Translations under genes and position numbers: made by a program
Notes under the pieces: generated by a model
The model's input: only the letters and a program-made list of their open reading frames with translations
Database searches by the model: none
What the model was told of the DNA's origin: nothing
Part shown: positions 1 to 8,958 of the stretch, in pieces
Layout: each line of letters begins with the position of its first letter
Numbering within the stretch: the stretch's first letter is position 1
Assembly (NCBI GenBank): GCA_004005435.1
Contig: RZWH01000002.1
Location: 558,001 to 622,000 of the forward strand
Direction: 5' to 3'
Length of the DNA: 64,000 bases
DNA from: Rhodobacteraceae bacterium CCMM004
GTDB taxonomy: Bacteria; Pseudomonadota; Alphaproteobacteria; Rhodobacterales; Rhodobacteraceae

Positions 1-1223
1 CGGCCAAGATGAACGAGGCGGATCTGGCCAGTCGCGGCGCGATGCACGAGGCGGTGGAGCCGGAGGGGCCCGTGGCCGAGCCGCCGCCGGAGGTGCAGAC
101 AACGCCCTATCACATGCCCGTGACGGACTTCATCCTGCACGAGATGACCGACCGGCTGGCCGAGACGGCGGACTATCCCGCGCGGCGGGCGGCGGTGCGG
201 GACTGGAATGCAGACAACGCCACGCTGAAGCGGGGGATCGCGCTGACCCCGGTTAAGTTCGGCATCAGCTTTACCCTGACCCACCTGAACCAGGCGGGCG
301 CGCTGGTGCACGTGTACCAGGACGGCTCGATCCACCTCAATCACGGCGGCACCGAGATGGGGCAGGGCCTGTTCCAGAAGGTGGCGCAGGTCGCGGCCAG
401 CCGCTTCGGCGTCGGGCCGGAGCGGGTGAAGATCACCGCGACCGACACCGCCAAGGTGCCCAACACCTCGGCCACGGCCGCGTCCTCGGGGTCGGACCTG
501 AACGGCATGGCGGCGCAGGCGGCCTGCGACACGATTCGCGACCGGATTGCGGGATTTCTGGCGGAACTGCACCAGGCCGACCCGGGATCCGTGCGCTTTG
601 ATGCGGGATATGTGCAGGTCGGCGGCGAGCGTTACACCTTCGAGGAGGCGGTGTCGCTGGCCTATCAGAACCGGATCAGCCTGTCGGCCACGGGGTTCTA
701 CAAGACGCCCGGGATCGAGTGGGACCGGATCGCCGGGCGCGGGCGGCCGTTCTTCTACTTCGCCTACGGCGCGGCGGTGACGGAGGCGGTCATCGACACC
801 CGGACGGGCGAGTACCGATTGCTGCGCGCCGACATCCTGCACGACGCAGGCGCGTCGCTGAACCCCGCGCTCGACATCGGTCAGGTGGAGGGCGGGTATG
901 TGCAGGGCGCCGGCTGGCTGACCACGGAAGAGCTGGTGTGGGACGACCGCGGGCGGCTGACGACCCATGCGCCCTCGACCTACAAGATCCCCGCCTGCGC
1001 CGACCGGCCGGACGTGTTCAACGTGGCGCTCTGGGACGGGGCGAACCGGGCCGAGACGGTCTATCGCTCCAAGGCGGTGGGCGAGCCGCCGCTGATGCTG
1101 GGCATCTCGGCGCTGATGGCGCTGTCGGACGCGGTGGCCGCCTGCGGGCCGGGCTATCCCGCGCTCGACGCCCCGGCGACGCCCGAGCGGGTGCTGGCAG
1201 CAGTGGCACAGGTGCGGGCGTGA
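1..1223 (+). CDS. xdhB: Xanthine dehydrogenase molybdenum-binding subunit XdhB, C-terminal part (cut by left edge)
   Basis: Large subunit of bacterial xanthine dehydrogenase, which oxidises hypoxanthine and xanthine to uric acid at a molybdopterin centre in the cytoplasm. The open frame runs in from the left edge, so the N-terminal half is outside; about 407 residues are visible. Family motifs are clear: HGGTEMGQGLFQKVAQVA and TAASSGSDLNG (molybdopterin binding region), and near the C-terminus KAVGEPPLMLG, whose VGEPP glutamate is the catalytic general base of the family. The stop overlaps the GTG start of xdhC by four bases, so the genes are translationally coupled. An xdhA gene should lie just outside to the left. 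Identity is secure; only the start is missing. Confidence 0.95.
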   Translation, partial: AKMNEADLASRGAMHEAVEPEGPVAEPPPEVQTTPYHMPVTDFILHEMTDRLAETADYPARRAAVRDWNADNATLKRGIALTPVKFGISFTLTHLNQAGALVHVYQDGSIHLNHGGTEMGQGLFQKVAQVAASRFGVGPERVKITATDTAKVPNTSATAASSGSDLNGMAAQAACDTIRDRIAGFLAELHQADPGSVRFDAGYVQVGGERYTFEEAVSLAYQNRISLSATGFYKTPGIEWDRIAGRGRPFFYFAYGAAVTEAVIDTRTGEYRLLRADILHDAGASLNPALDIGQVEGGYVQGAGWLTTEELVWDDRGRLTTHAPSTYKIPACADRPDVFNVALWDGANRAETVYRSKAVGEPPLMLGISALMALSDAVAACGPGYPALDAPATPERVLAAVAQVRA

Positions 1224-2134
1224 GCCTGGACCGCGCGGGTCTGGCCGCGGCCATCGCTGCGCACGGGCCGGTCTGGCGCGTGGTGGTGGCGCGGGTCGAG
1301 GGGTCGGCCCCGCGCGAGGTCGGCGCCGCGATGCTGGTCTGGGACGGCGGACAGGCGGGCACCATCGGCGGCGGCGCGCTGGAGTTCGCGGCGGCGGCCG
1401 CGGCGCGGGAGGGGCGCGCGGCGCGGGTGGCGCGGCACCCCCTCGGCCCGGCGCTGGGCCAATGCTGCGGCGGTGCGGTGACGCTGGTGACGGAGCGCTG
1501 GACGGACGCCGACCTGCCCGAGGGGCCGGTGGCGGCGCGGGGTCTGGGGGAGATGCCGCTGGCGGTGCGGCGCCTGCTGGCGGCGGCCCGCGGCGAGGGG
1601 CGCCTGCCCGCGCCGCAGCTGATCGGCGACTGGATGGTCGAGCCGGTGACGGCGCCGTCGCGGCCCGTCTGGATCTGGGGCGCGGGGCATGTGGGGCGGG
1701 CGCTGATCGGGGTCCTGCACCCCCTGCCCCATCTCGCGCTGACCTGGATCGACACCGCGCCCGAGCGCTTTCCCGACCCTGTGCCGGAGGGCGTCGCGCC
1801 CCTGGTCGCGGCCGATCCCGGCCGGGTCGTCGGACGCGCGCCCGCCGCGGCCGAGCACCTGATCGTGACCTATTCCCACGCGCTGGACCTCGATCTCTGC
1901 CACCGGCTCCTCAGCCACGGTTTCGCCACCTGCGGGCTCATCGGCTCGGCGACCAAGTGGGCGCGGTTTCGCGGCAGGCTGCGGGCGCTGGGGCATTCCG
2001 ACGCCCAGATCGCGCGCATTCGCTGTCCGATCGGGCAGCCCGAGCTGGGAAAACACCCCCAGGCCATTGCGATAGGCGTGGCATCGGCCATACTCGCCCC
2101 GGGGACATCGGTGGCGCAGAGGGGCACGGGGTGA
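1220..2134 (+). CDS. xdhC: Xanthine dehydrogenase accessory protein XdhC
   Basis: XdhC binds molybdenum cofactor, promotes its sulfuration and delivers it to XdhB; it is not part of the mature enzyme. The 304-residue product has the N-terminal XdhC/CoxI region with a GQCCGG motif (around residue 80) and a C-terminal Rossmann-like domain opening with WIWGAGHVGRAL. The GTG start is chosen because it gives a four-base GTGA overlap with xdhB and matches the family N-terminus (SLDRAGLAAAIAAHGPVWRVVV). Its own stop overlaps the next gene in the same way, tying cofactor insertion to the transporter genes that follow. Confidence 0.93.
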   Translation: MSLDRAGLAAAIAAHGPVWRVVVARVEGSAPREVGAAMLVWDGGQAGTIGGGALEFAAAAAAREGRAARVARHPLGPALGQCCGGAVTLVTERWTDADLPEGPVAARGLGEMPLAVRRLLAAARGEGRLPAPQLIGDWMVEPVTAPSRPVWIWGAGHVGRALIGVLHPLPHLALTWIDTAPERFPDPVPEGVAPLVAADPGRVVGRAPAAAEHLIVTYSHALDLDLCHRLLSHGFATCGLIGSATKWARFRGRLRALGHSDAQIARIRCPIGQPELGKHPQAIAIGVASAILAPGTSVAQRGTG

Positions 2135-3657
2135 GCGACGGGGGCGATCTGCTGACGCTGGACGGGCTGACCAAGGCCTATCCCGGCGTCGTGGCCAACG
2201 ACGACGTCTCCTTTGCCATCGCGCCGGGCCGCATCCACGCCCTGTTGGGCGAGAACGGGGCGGGCAAGTCCACGCTGGTCAAGACCGTCTATGGCCTGGT
2301 GAAGCCCGATACCGGGACCATGCGCCTTGCCGGGGCCGACTATACCCCGGCCTCGCCTCAGGCGGCACGGGCGGCGGGCGTCGCGATGGTGTTCCAACAC
2401 TTTTCGCTGTTCGACGCTCTGGACGTGGCCGAGAACGTGGCCTTGGGGATGGAGGATCCGCCGCCCCGACGCCAGCTCGCCCGCCGCATCCGCGAGGTCA
2501 GCCGGGACTACGGCCTGCCGCTGGACCCGGGCCGGATCGTCGGCGACCTGTCGGCGGGCGAGCGCCAGCGGGTCGAGATCGTGCGCTGCCTGCTGCAGAA
2601 CCCCCAGCTCCTCATCATGGACGAGCCCACGAGCGTGCTGACGCCCCAGGAGGTGGAGATCCTGTTCCGCACGCTGCGGCAGCTGGCGGCCGAGGGCACC
2701 GCGATCCTCTACATCAGCCACAAGCTGGAGGAGATCCGCGCGCTCTGCGACAGCGCGACGATCCTGCGGCTGGGTAAGGTGGTGGCGACCTGCACCCCGG
2801 CGGAAAAGAGCGCGCGGGAGCTGGCCGAGCTGATGGTGGGGACGACCCTGGCCACCCCGGCGCGGGCCGCGGGCGGTCGGGGCGAGACGCTGTTGACCCT
2901 CGACGCGCTGAGCCAGCCGGCGCTTGGGCCGTTCGGCACGCCCCTGCGGGAGATCTCGCTGGAGGTGGGCGCGGGCGAGATCGTAGGCATCGGCGGCGTG
3001 GCGGGCAACGGCCAGGACGAGCTGTTGATGGCGCTGTCGGGCGAGACCCGGGTGCGGCGCGACGCGATCCGGCTGCGCGGGGCGGCGGTGGGGCATCTGG
3101 GCCCGGTGGCGCGGCGGCGGCTGGGCCTGCTGACGGCGCCGGAAGAGCGGCTGGGCCACGCCGCGGCCCCCGACATGAGCCTGACCGAGAACGCCGTCCT
3201 GTCGGCACATGTCCGCCAGCGCCTCGCCCGCCGCGGCTTCGTCGACTGGCGGCGGGCCAAGGACTATGCCGAGCACGTGATCGCGGCCTTCGATGTGCGC
3301 ACGCCCGGGCCGGGCCATGCGGCGCGGTCGCTGTCGGGCGGGAACCTGCAAAAGTTCGTCATCGGCCGCGAGGTGATGCAGAAACCGGATCTGCTGGTGG
3401 TGAACCAGCCGACCTGGGGCGTCGATGCCTCGGCCGCGGCGGCGATCCGTCAGGCGCTCCTCGACCTCGCCGCGGGCGGCGCGGGGGTGATCGCGATCAG
3501 CCAGGATCTGGACGAGTTGATGGAGATCTCCGACCGCTTCGCGGCGTTGAACGAGGGCCGGCTCAGCCCGCCCCGCGCCGCCCAGGGTCTGACGGTGGAG
3601 GAGATCGGTCTGATGCTGGGCGGCGCCCACGACATGGAGGTGGCCCATGCCCACTGA
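2131..3657 (+). CDS. BMP-family (nucleoside/purine-type) ABC transporter ATPase, two ABC domains
   Basis: A 508-residue protein with two fused ABC ATPase domains, as in the RbsA/NupB-type ATPases that work with BMP-family binding proteins. The first domain has a full Walker A (GENGAGKST, residues 40-48), signature LSAGERQ and Walker B LLIMDEPTSVL. The second has a degenerate nucleotide site: no canonical P-loop (GVAGNGQDEL), signature LSGGNLQK, and Walker B LLVVNQPTWGVD in which the usual Asp-Glu is Asn-Gln. Such asymmetry is usual in this family. It starts with GTG overlapping xdhC. With two permeases and a binding protein downstream, and xdh upstream, a purine nucleobase or nucleoside substrate is likely but inferred. 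Confidence 0.9.
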   Translation: MSDGGDLLTLDGLTKAYPGVVANDDVSFAIAPGRIHALLGENGAGKSTLVKTVYGLVKPDTGTMRLAGADYTPASPQAARAAGVAMVFQHFSLFDALDVAENVALGMEDPPPRRQLARRIREVSRDYGLPLDPGRIVGDLSAGERQRVEIVRCLLQNPQLLIMDEPTSVLTPQEVEILFRTLRQLAAEGTAILYISHKLEEIRALCDSATILRLGKVVATCTPAEKSARELAELMVGTTLATPARAAGGRGETLLTLDALSQPALGPFGTPLREISLEVGAGEIVGIGGVAGNGQDELLMALSGETRVRRDAIRLRGAAVGHLGPVARRRLGLLTAPEERLGHAAAPDMSLTENAVLSAHVRQRLARRGFVDWRRAKDYAEHVIAAFDVRTPGPGHAARSLSGGNLQKFVIGREVMQKPDLLVVNQPTWGVDASAAAAIRQALLDLAAGGAGVIAISQDLDELMEISDRFAALNEGRLSPPRAAQGLTVEEIGLMLGGAHDMEVAHAH

Positions 3658-3664
3658 GCGGGGA

Positions 3665-3685
3665 CGATTTTTCGTCGAAAAATCG
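3665..3685. repeat. Short palindrome, CGATTTTTCG / CGAAAAATCG
   Basis: An almost perfect palindrome of two 10-base arms around one central base, AT-rich against very GC-rich surroundings, seven bases after the ATPase stop. Motifs of the GATTTTTCGTCGAAAAATC type are, as I recall, scattered between Rhodobacteraceae genes. About 60 bases on comes AGGATATTTCGAGAGGCAGG (3745-3769 region), similar to the element before the gene at 47584. It could act as a transcript hairpin within the operon. Confidence 0.6.
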
Positions 3686-3789
3686 CACCCGCGGCGGCGC
3701 GCGCGCGGTCGGGCGGCGGACCGCCTCTGGCGGGCGGGGGCCTTCGGCGAGGATATTTCGAGAGGCAGGGTTGCGGGGAGGGGCGCCTC

Positions 3790-4878
3790 GTGATCGCGCT
3801 GGAACGGCGGCCCGAACCGAGCCGCGCCTGGCAATACGCGACGCCGCTCTTGGCCGTCGCGCTGACCATGGTGGCGGGGGGGCTGATGTTCGCCGCGCTG
3901 GGCAAGGACCCCTTCGCGGCGATCCGCACGATCTTTTGGGACCCGCTGTTCCACCCCCAGTTCGCGGCGTTCTCGCGCCCGCAGCTTCTGGTCAAGGCCG
4001 GACCGCTGATTCTGATCGCCATCGGCCTGTCGTTGGGGTTCCGGGCGGGCGTGTGGAACATCGGCGCCGAGGGGCAGTATATCGTGGGTGCCTTGTGCGG
4101 GGCGGCGGCGGGGCTGGCGCTCTATCCCTCCGACAGCGTGCTGATCTTTCCGATGATGGTGCTGGCGGGCGCCTTGGGCGGCTGGGCCTGGGCGATGATC
4201 CCGGCGATCCTGAAGACCCGGTTCAACACCAACGAGATCCTGGTGTCGCTGCTGCTGGTTTATGTGGCCGAGAACCTGATGGCGTCGCTGGCCGTCGGCG
4301 CGCTCAGGAACCCCGAAGGCGGCGGATTCCCCGGCTCGCGCAATCTGGCGCAGTGGGACGCGGCCTCGAACCCCGAGCTGATCGCCGGGACGGGGATGCA
4401 CTGGGGCGTGGCCGCGGCGTTCATCGCGGTGATCCTGGCCTATGTCCTGCTGGCCCGGCACCTGACCGGGTTTCACATCCGCCTGACCGGAGAGGCGCCG
4501 CGCGCCGCGCGGTTCGCCGGGGTCAGCCCCGCGCGGCTGGTGATCTTCTGCCTGGGCGTGTCGGGCGCTTTGGCGGGGCTGGCGGGGCTGTTCGAGGTAA
4601 CGGGGCCGGCGGGCCAGATCTCCATCGACTTCAACACCGGCTACGGCTTTACCGCGATCATCGTGGCGTTTCTCGGCCGACTGCATCCGGTGGGGATCCT
4701 GCTGGCGGGGCTGTTGATGGCGCTGACCTATATCGGCGGCGAGCTGGCGTCGTTCATGCTGGGCATTCCGGCGGCGGCGATCCAGGCGTTCCAGGGGATG
4801 CTGCTGTTCTTCCTCCTGGCGGTGGACGTGCTGACCAATTATCGCATCCGGCTGGGGCGGCGCGAGGTGGCGGGATGA
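3790..4878 (+). CDS. BMP-family ABC transporter permease 1
   Basis: Integral membrane permease of 362 residues with about nine to ten hydrophobic segments. It belongs to the BPD_transp_2 family (YufP/NupP type): [20 protein letters not shown] and [19 protein letters not shown] are family hallmarks, the first paralleled by VEKAGVLNLGVEGMMIVGA in the partner permease at 5570. It probably forms a heterodimeric channel with that partner, driven by the ATPase at 2131. GTG start; the N-terminus is cytoplasmic and Arg/Glu-rich. The 132-base gap from the ATPase gene holds the palindrome at 3665. Confidence 0.92.
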   Translation: MIALERRPEPSRAWQYATPLLAVALTMVAGGLMFAALGKDPFAAIRTIFWDPLFHPQFAAFSRPQLLVKAGPLILIAIGLSLGFRAGVWNIGAEGQYIVGALCGAAAGLALYPSDSVLIFPMMVLAGALGGWAWAMIPAILKTRFNTNEILVSLLLVYVAENLMASLAVGALRNPEGGGFPGSRNLAQWDAASNPELIAGTGMHWGVAAAFIAVILAYVLLARHLTGFHIRLTGEAPRAARFAGVSPARLVIFCLGVSGALAGLAGLFEVTGPAGQISIDFNTGYGFTAIIVAFLGRLHPVGILLAGLLMALTYIGGELASFMLGIPAAAIQAFQGMLLFFLLAVDVLTNYRIRLGRREVAG

Positions 4879-4950
4879 CGGGGTTTTTCACGGGACAGGC
4901 CGGGGCGTTCCGGGGCAGGCTGCGGCGATCGCAACCTGGGATTGGTTTTC

Positions 4951-5538
4951 ATGAGACGTTTTCTGGCCACCGCCATTGCCCTTCTGGTCGCCGTGCCGCT
5001 GTCGGCGCAGACGCCGCCCCCCGTCCCCGGGATGCCTGGCGCACCCGGTATGCCCGGAACCCCCGGGATGCCGGGACCCCCCGGGATGCCTGGGATGCCT
5101 GGGATGCCGGGAACTCCCGGGATGCCTGGGACTCCTGGAATGCCTGGGACTCCTGGAATGCCCGGGATGGCCGGCGCCGGGGGGCTGGTCGCCTTCGTCG
5201 GGCAGTGGAGCTGCGAATACTACGGCTTCGACGTCGTCAACGGCCAGATGCAGAACCCCGTCGGCGTCCAGTTCCAGATGGTGGTGCAGCAGAACGGCAT
5301 GGCCTACGGCCAGGGCTACGACGTCGGTCCGTCCGGGCAATACCCGTTCTCGTTCCAGGGCCAGGTGCAGGCGCAGGGCCAGGAGTTCATGGTGCAAGGC
5401 ATGATGCAGGGCGGCGTTGGCGGGATGCAGGCGCAGTTCATGTTCTATTCGGTCCTGCAAGGTCCAGGGCAGATGGCCGCCAACCACAGCCCGCCGAACG
5501 GCCCGGGATTCTCCACCCGCTGCATGAAGTCCGCCTGA
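4951..5538 (+). CDS. Secreted collagen-like (Gly-X-Y repeat) protein
   Basis: Predicted 195-residue exported protein. [19 protein letters not shown] is a classic signal peptide with likely cleavage before Q20. Residues 27-77 are 17 uninterrupted Gly-X-Y triplets, mostly GMP and GTP with one GAP and one GPP: a collagen-like segment rich in proline at Y. A domain of about 115 residues follows ([10 protein letters not shown]...), rich in Gln, Gly and Met, with one Cys near each end (WSC and STRC) that could form a disulfide. I do not recognise this domain. ATG at 4951 is preferred to an in-frame TTG nine bases upstream because it starts the signal peptide directly. The gene lies between the two permease genes on the same strand, 73 bases after one and 31 before the next, so it is probably co-transcribed. 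The DNA repeat (gggatgcct/ccc units) is prone to length change. Confidence 0.85.
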   Translation: MRRFLATAIALLVAVPLSAQTPPPVPGMPGAPGMPGTPGMPGPPGMPGMPGMPGTPGMPGTPGMPGTPGMPGMAGAGGLVAFVGQWSCEYYGFDVVNGQMQNPVGVQFQMVVQQNGMAYGQGYDVGPSGQYPFSFQGQVQAQGQEFMVQGMMQGGVGGMQAQFMFYSVLQGPGQMAANHSPPNGPGFSTRCMKSA

Positions 5539-5569
5539 CCCCGGGCGCGCCCGCCGCCGGAGGCGGGCG

Positions 5570-6499
5570 ATGACCGGCGCCATCGACCCCGCGCTGCTGA
5601 TCGCGTCCCTGATGGTGGCGGCGACGCCCCTGGTGCTGGCGGCCATCGGCGAGCTGGTCGTGGAGAAGGCGGGCGTCCTGAACCTGGGCGTCGAGGGGAT
5701 GATGATCGTGGGTGCGATCTGCGGCTTCGCCATCGCGGTGGAGAGCGGATCGCCCCTCGCCGGGTTCGTCGCGGCGGCGGCGGGGGGCGCGGTCCTGTCG
5801 CTGCTCTTCGGCGTGCTGACCCAGGTGCTGCTCTCCAACCAGGTCGCGACCGGACTGGCGCTGACGCTCTTCGGCCTCGGGATCTCGTCGCTGATGGGGC
5901 AGAGCTATGTGGGGATCAAGCCGCCTGGCACGCCGCGATTGGACCTCGGCCCGCTGAGCGATCTGCCGTTTCTGGGCACGGCGCTCTTCAGCCACGACTG
6001 GGTCGTCTACTTCTCCATCGCCCTGACCGCCGCGGTCTGGTGGTTCCTCAATCGCAGCCGCGCGGGCCTCACCTTGCGCGCCGTCGGCGAGAACCACGAC
6101 GCCGCGCACGCCCTGGGGATCAAGGTCATCGCGGTCCGTCTCATGGCCATCGCCTTCGGCGGGGCCTGCGCGGGTCTCGGCGGCGCCTATCTCAGCCTTG
6201 TGCGGGTGCCGCAATGGACCGAAGGCATGACCGCGGGCGCCGGTTGGATCGCCCTGGCCATCGTCGTCTTCGGCGCCTGGCGGGCGGGGCGGGTTCTGCT
6301 CGGCGCCTATCTCTTCGGCGGGGTCACGGTGCTCCAGCTCAATCTCCAGGCGGCGGGCAGCGCTTTGCCGGTCGAATACTTGTCGATGAGCCCGTATCTG
6401 ATCACCATCGCGGTCCTGGTGGTGATGTCGGCGCGCCGGGGCCGGGCCCGGCTGGGCGCGCCGGCCTCGCTGGGCCGCGTTTTCCATGCCGCCTCGTGA
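5570..6499 (+). CDS. BMP-family ABC transporter permease 2
   Basis: Second channel subunit, 309 residues, almost entirely hydrophobic helices with Gly-rich stretches. The family signature VEKAGVLNLGVEGMMIVGA is at residues 24-42, and LRAVGENHDAAHALGIKVIAVRLMAI is the conserved cytoplasmic loop that contacts the ATPase. A good ribosome site (ggaggcgggcg) precedes the ATG. It pairs with the permease at 3790; the collagen-like gene separates the two, which normally sit side by side. Confidence 0.92.
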   Translation: MTGAIDPALLIASLMVAATPLVLAAIGELVVEKAGVLNLGVEGMMIVGAICGFAIAVESGSPLAGFVAAAAGGAVLSLLFGVLTQVLLSNQVATGLALTLFGLGISSLMGQSYVGIKPPGTPRLDLGPLSDLPFLGTALFSHDWVVYFSIALTAAVWWFLNRSRAGLTLRAVGENHDAAHALGIKVIAVRLMAIAFGGACAGLGGAYLSLVRVPQWTEGMTAGAGWIALAIVVFGAWRAGRVLLGAYLFGGVTVLQLNLQAAGSALPVEYLSMSPYLITIAVLVVMSARRGRARLGAPASLGRVFHAAS

Positions 6500-6558
6500 C
6501 ACGGGCGGCCACCTCCAGCGGCCGGGAAACGGCCGCATTTCGTAACGGGAGACCACAC

Positions 6559-7635
6559 ATGCAACGCAGAACTCTGTTGGGCGCCGCCGCGGCGCTGGCG
6601 CTGACCGCCGGTGGCGCGCTGGCCCAGGACGATCCGCTGAAGGTGGGCGTCGTCCTGGTCGGACCTAAAACCGACGGCGGCTGGTCGCAGCACCACTACG
6701 ACAGCTTCGTCAAGATGCAGGAGCATTTCGGCGACTCCGTGGAGCTGGTGGTCCAGGAGAGCGTGCCCGAGGGTGCCGACGCCGAGCGAGTGATGACCCA
6801 GATGGCGCTTTCGGGGGCCGACCTGATCTTTACCACCTCCTTCGGCTACATGGATCCGACGATCAACGTCGCGCAGAAGTTTCCGGACGTGAAGTTCGAG
6901 CACGCCACCGGCTATAAAACCGCCGAAAACGTCTCGACCTACTCGGCCCGCTTCTACGAGGGGCGCGCGATCCAGGGCCACATCGCGGGGAAGATGACGG
7001 AGTCGAACATCATCGGCTACATCGCCTCGTACCCCATCCCCGAGGTGATCCGCGGCATCAACTCGGCCTTCATCCACGCCAAGAAGGTGAACCCCGACGT
7101 CGAGTTCCGCATCGTCTGGGCCTTCACCTGGTTCGACCCGGCGAAGGAGGCGGACGCGGCCAAGGCGCTGATCGAACAGGGCGCCGACGTGATCCTCCAG
7201 CACACCGACTCGACCGCGCCGCACGCTGAGGCGGCCAAGACCGAAGGGATCATCACCTTCGGCCAGGCCGCCGATATGGCCGAGTACGCGCCGATGCCGC
7301 GGGTCAGCTCGATCATCGACAACTGGGCCCCCTACTACATCGACCGGGTGCAGGCGGTCATCGACGGCACCTGGGAGACGGTGGAGACCTGGGACGGCAT
7401 CGACACCGGCATGGTCGGCATCGGCGAGATCACCGACGCGGTCCCCGCCGAGGTGCGCGACGAGGCGCTGGCGATGAAGGAGGCCATCGCGGCAGGCGAG
7501 TACCACCCCTTCACCGGCCCGTTGAACAAGCAGGACGGCACCGCCTGGCTGGCCGAGGGCGAGGTTGCCGACGACGGCACGCTCCTCGGCATGGACTTTT
7601 ACGTCGAGGGGCTCTCGGGCGAGATCCCGAACTGA
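6559..7635 (+). CDS. BMP-family ABC transporter substrate-binding protein
   Basis: Periplasmic binding protein of 358 residues. The N-terminus MQRRTLLGAAAALALTAGGALAQ is an export signal with a twin-arginine-like start. The mature part opens with DDPLKVGVVLVGPKTDGGWSQHHYDSF, typical of the BMP/PnrA fold that binds nucleosides or purines. Later landmarks are DLIFTTSFGYMDPT and HATGYKTAENVSTY. No lipobox Cys is present, so it is a soluble periplasmic form rather than a lipoprotein like PnrA. It is the last gene of the xdh-transporter run and is followed by strong hairpins. Confidence 0.92.
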   Translation: MQRRTLLGAAAALALTAGGALAQDDPLKVGVVLVGPKTDGGWSQHHYDSFVKMQEHFGDSVELVVQESVPEGADAERVMTQMALSGADLIFTTSFGYMDPTINVAQKFPDVKFEHATGYKTAENVSTYSARFYEGRAIQGHIAGKMTESNIIGYIASYPIPEVIRGINSAFIHAKKVNPDVEFRIVWAFTWFDPAKEADAAKALIEQGADVILQHTDSTAPHAEAAKTEGIITFGQAADMAEYAPMPRVSSIIDNWAPYYIDRVQAVIDGTWETVETWDGIDTGMVGIGEITDAVPAEVRDEALAMKEAIAAGEYHPFTGPLNKQDGTAWLAEGEVADDGTLLGMDFYVEGLSGEIPN

Positions 7636-7726
7636 GCCCGCCGGGGCGCGCGCGCGGCGCCGGGCGACCGGCCCCGCCCGCGCGTCCCGCTTTTGCACCC
7701 CATCGCGAAGTGTGCCATGATCCACA

Positions 7727-7759
7727 GGCCCGGCGGTTTTGCGCCGCCGGGCCGGTTTT
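7727..7759 (+). terminator. Rho-independent terminator-like hairpin after the BMP operon
   Basis: A perfect 10-base GC stem (GGCCCGGCGG, 7727-7736, pairing with 7744-7753), a seven-base loop TTTTGCG, then GGTTTTC. It lies 92 bases after the stop of the binding-protein gene and fits the end of the xdh/ABC transcript. Confidence 0.7.
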
Positions 7760-7965
7760 CGATGACGGGCGCCTTGGTTGACGTTTTGGCCGCACCTTTG
7801 CGGCGCCGATGGAGCCGCCCCGGCGGAGCCGCCGCAATCCATGCCCGTCCATCTGCGCGATGTGCGTCGCCGGGCGATTGTGCCCGCTGCGGCGGCGCAT
7901 GGGCGGCGGCCTGCTACGTCGTCGCCAAAGGCCGCCCGTCCGCCGGTCGGGCGGGCGGCTGAAAC

Positions 7966-7994
7966 GGCCCGCCGCCGCCGTGGCGGGCCTTTCC
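7966..7994 (+). terminator. Second GC hairpin with T tail before the aldo/keto reductase gene
   Basis: An eight-base stem GGCCCGCC (7966-7973) pairs with GGCGGGCC (7982-7989) and is followed by TTTCC, 32 bases before the next start codon. It may be a second terminator or a leader hairpin of the following gene. The rest of the 390-base gap 7636-8025 holds only short frames I do not trust. Confidence 0.45.
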
Positions 7995-8025
7995 ATTGCT
8001 GCGGCCCCGTGGCACCGTCGCCCCC

Positions 8026-8958
8026 ATGACTCAGATGACAGCCCCCGACGGGACCCCCGCCAGCCGCCACAGCTTTGGCGCCATGCAGTTCGGCGGCAAT
8101 GCCGACGAAGCCGAGAGCGCGGCGATGTACGATGCCTGCCGCGCCGCCGGCATCAACTTCTTCGACACCGCCAGTTCCTATACCGGCGGCGCCTCCGAGA
8201 CGATCCTGGGGCGGTCGGTCCAACAGGACCGCGACGGCGTGGTCGTGGCGACCAAAGCGTTCTATCCCAAGGGCGCCAGCGCCCGGAACATCCACGACAG
8301 CATCTCCCAGAGCCTCGACCGCATGGGCCTCGACAGCGTCGACCTGCTGTATCTGCACCGCTGGGACGCCGACACGCCGCTCGAAGAGAGCTTCCAGGCC
8401 CTGGCTGAGGTGCAGTCCTCGGGCCGTTGCCGCTATCTCGGCGTGTCGAACTATGCCGCCTGGCAGGTGGTCAAGGCGCAGGGCGTGGCCCGCACCTGCG
8501 GCACCCGGATCGACGCGCTGCAACCGATGTATAACCTGGTCAAGCGCCAGGCCGAGGTCGAGATCCTGCCCATGTGCCGATCCGAGGGGATCGCCGCGGT
8601 CCCCTACTCGCCCCTGGGCGGCGGCCTGTTGACCGGCAAATACGCCCGCGGCGAGCACGGCCGGCTGAACGACGATCACCGCTACGAGGCGCGCTATGGC
8701 CCGGCCTGGATGCACGAGGCCGCGCGCGCGCTCACCGCCATCGCCGACGAACTCGGCGTGTCCCCGGCGACGCTCGCCGTCGCCTGGGTGGCGCGCAACC
8801 CGGACGTCCACGGGCCGATCCTGTCGGCCCGCAGCGTTGACCAGTTGCGGCCGTCCCTGGCCGCCATCGACTTCGACATGGACGATGCACTCTACGAGCG
8901 ACTGACCGCGCTGACGCCCGCGCCGCCGCCCGCCACGGACCGTCTCGAAGAAGCATGA
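8026..8958 (+). CDS. Aldo/keto reductase
   Basis: NAD(P)H-dependent carbonyl reductase of 310 residues with a TIM-barrel fold. The catalytic tetrad is visible: D47 and Y52 in FFDTASSYTGGASE, K77 in VVATKAFY, H111 in LLYLHRWD. The C-terminal cofactor loop reads GPILSARSVDQLRPSLAAI. ATG at 8026 follows no strong ribosome site, but upstream in-frame codons read through the hairpin region and lack conservation features. Its stop overlaps the next start (ATGA). Members act on small aldehydes or sugars; the substrate cannot be told. Confidence 0.9.
   Translation: MTQMTAPDGTPASRHSFGAMQFGGNADEAESAAMYDACRAAGINFFDTASSYTGGASETILGRSVQQDRDGVVVATKAFYPKGASARNIHDSISQSLDRMGLDSVDLLYLHRWDADTPLEESFQALAEVQSSGRCRYLGVSNYAAWQVVKAQGVARTCGTRIDALQPMYNLVKRQAEVEILPMCRSEGIAAVPYSPLGGGLLTGKYARGEHGRLNDDHRYEARYGPAWMHEAARALTAIADELGVSPATLAVAWVARNPDVHGPILSARSVDQLRPSLAAIDFDMDDALYERLTALTPAPPPATDRLEEA

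Noticed and set aside
5016-5170. CRISPR-like or satellite repeat
   Set aside because: The repeats are in frame, nine bases long, without spacers, and encode Gly-X-Y triplets after a signal peptide.
7693-7962. Small protein genes in the gap before the aldo/keto reductase
   Set aside because: Frames overlap two strong hairpins, lack ribosome sites and have no protein-like composition.
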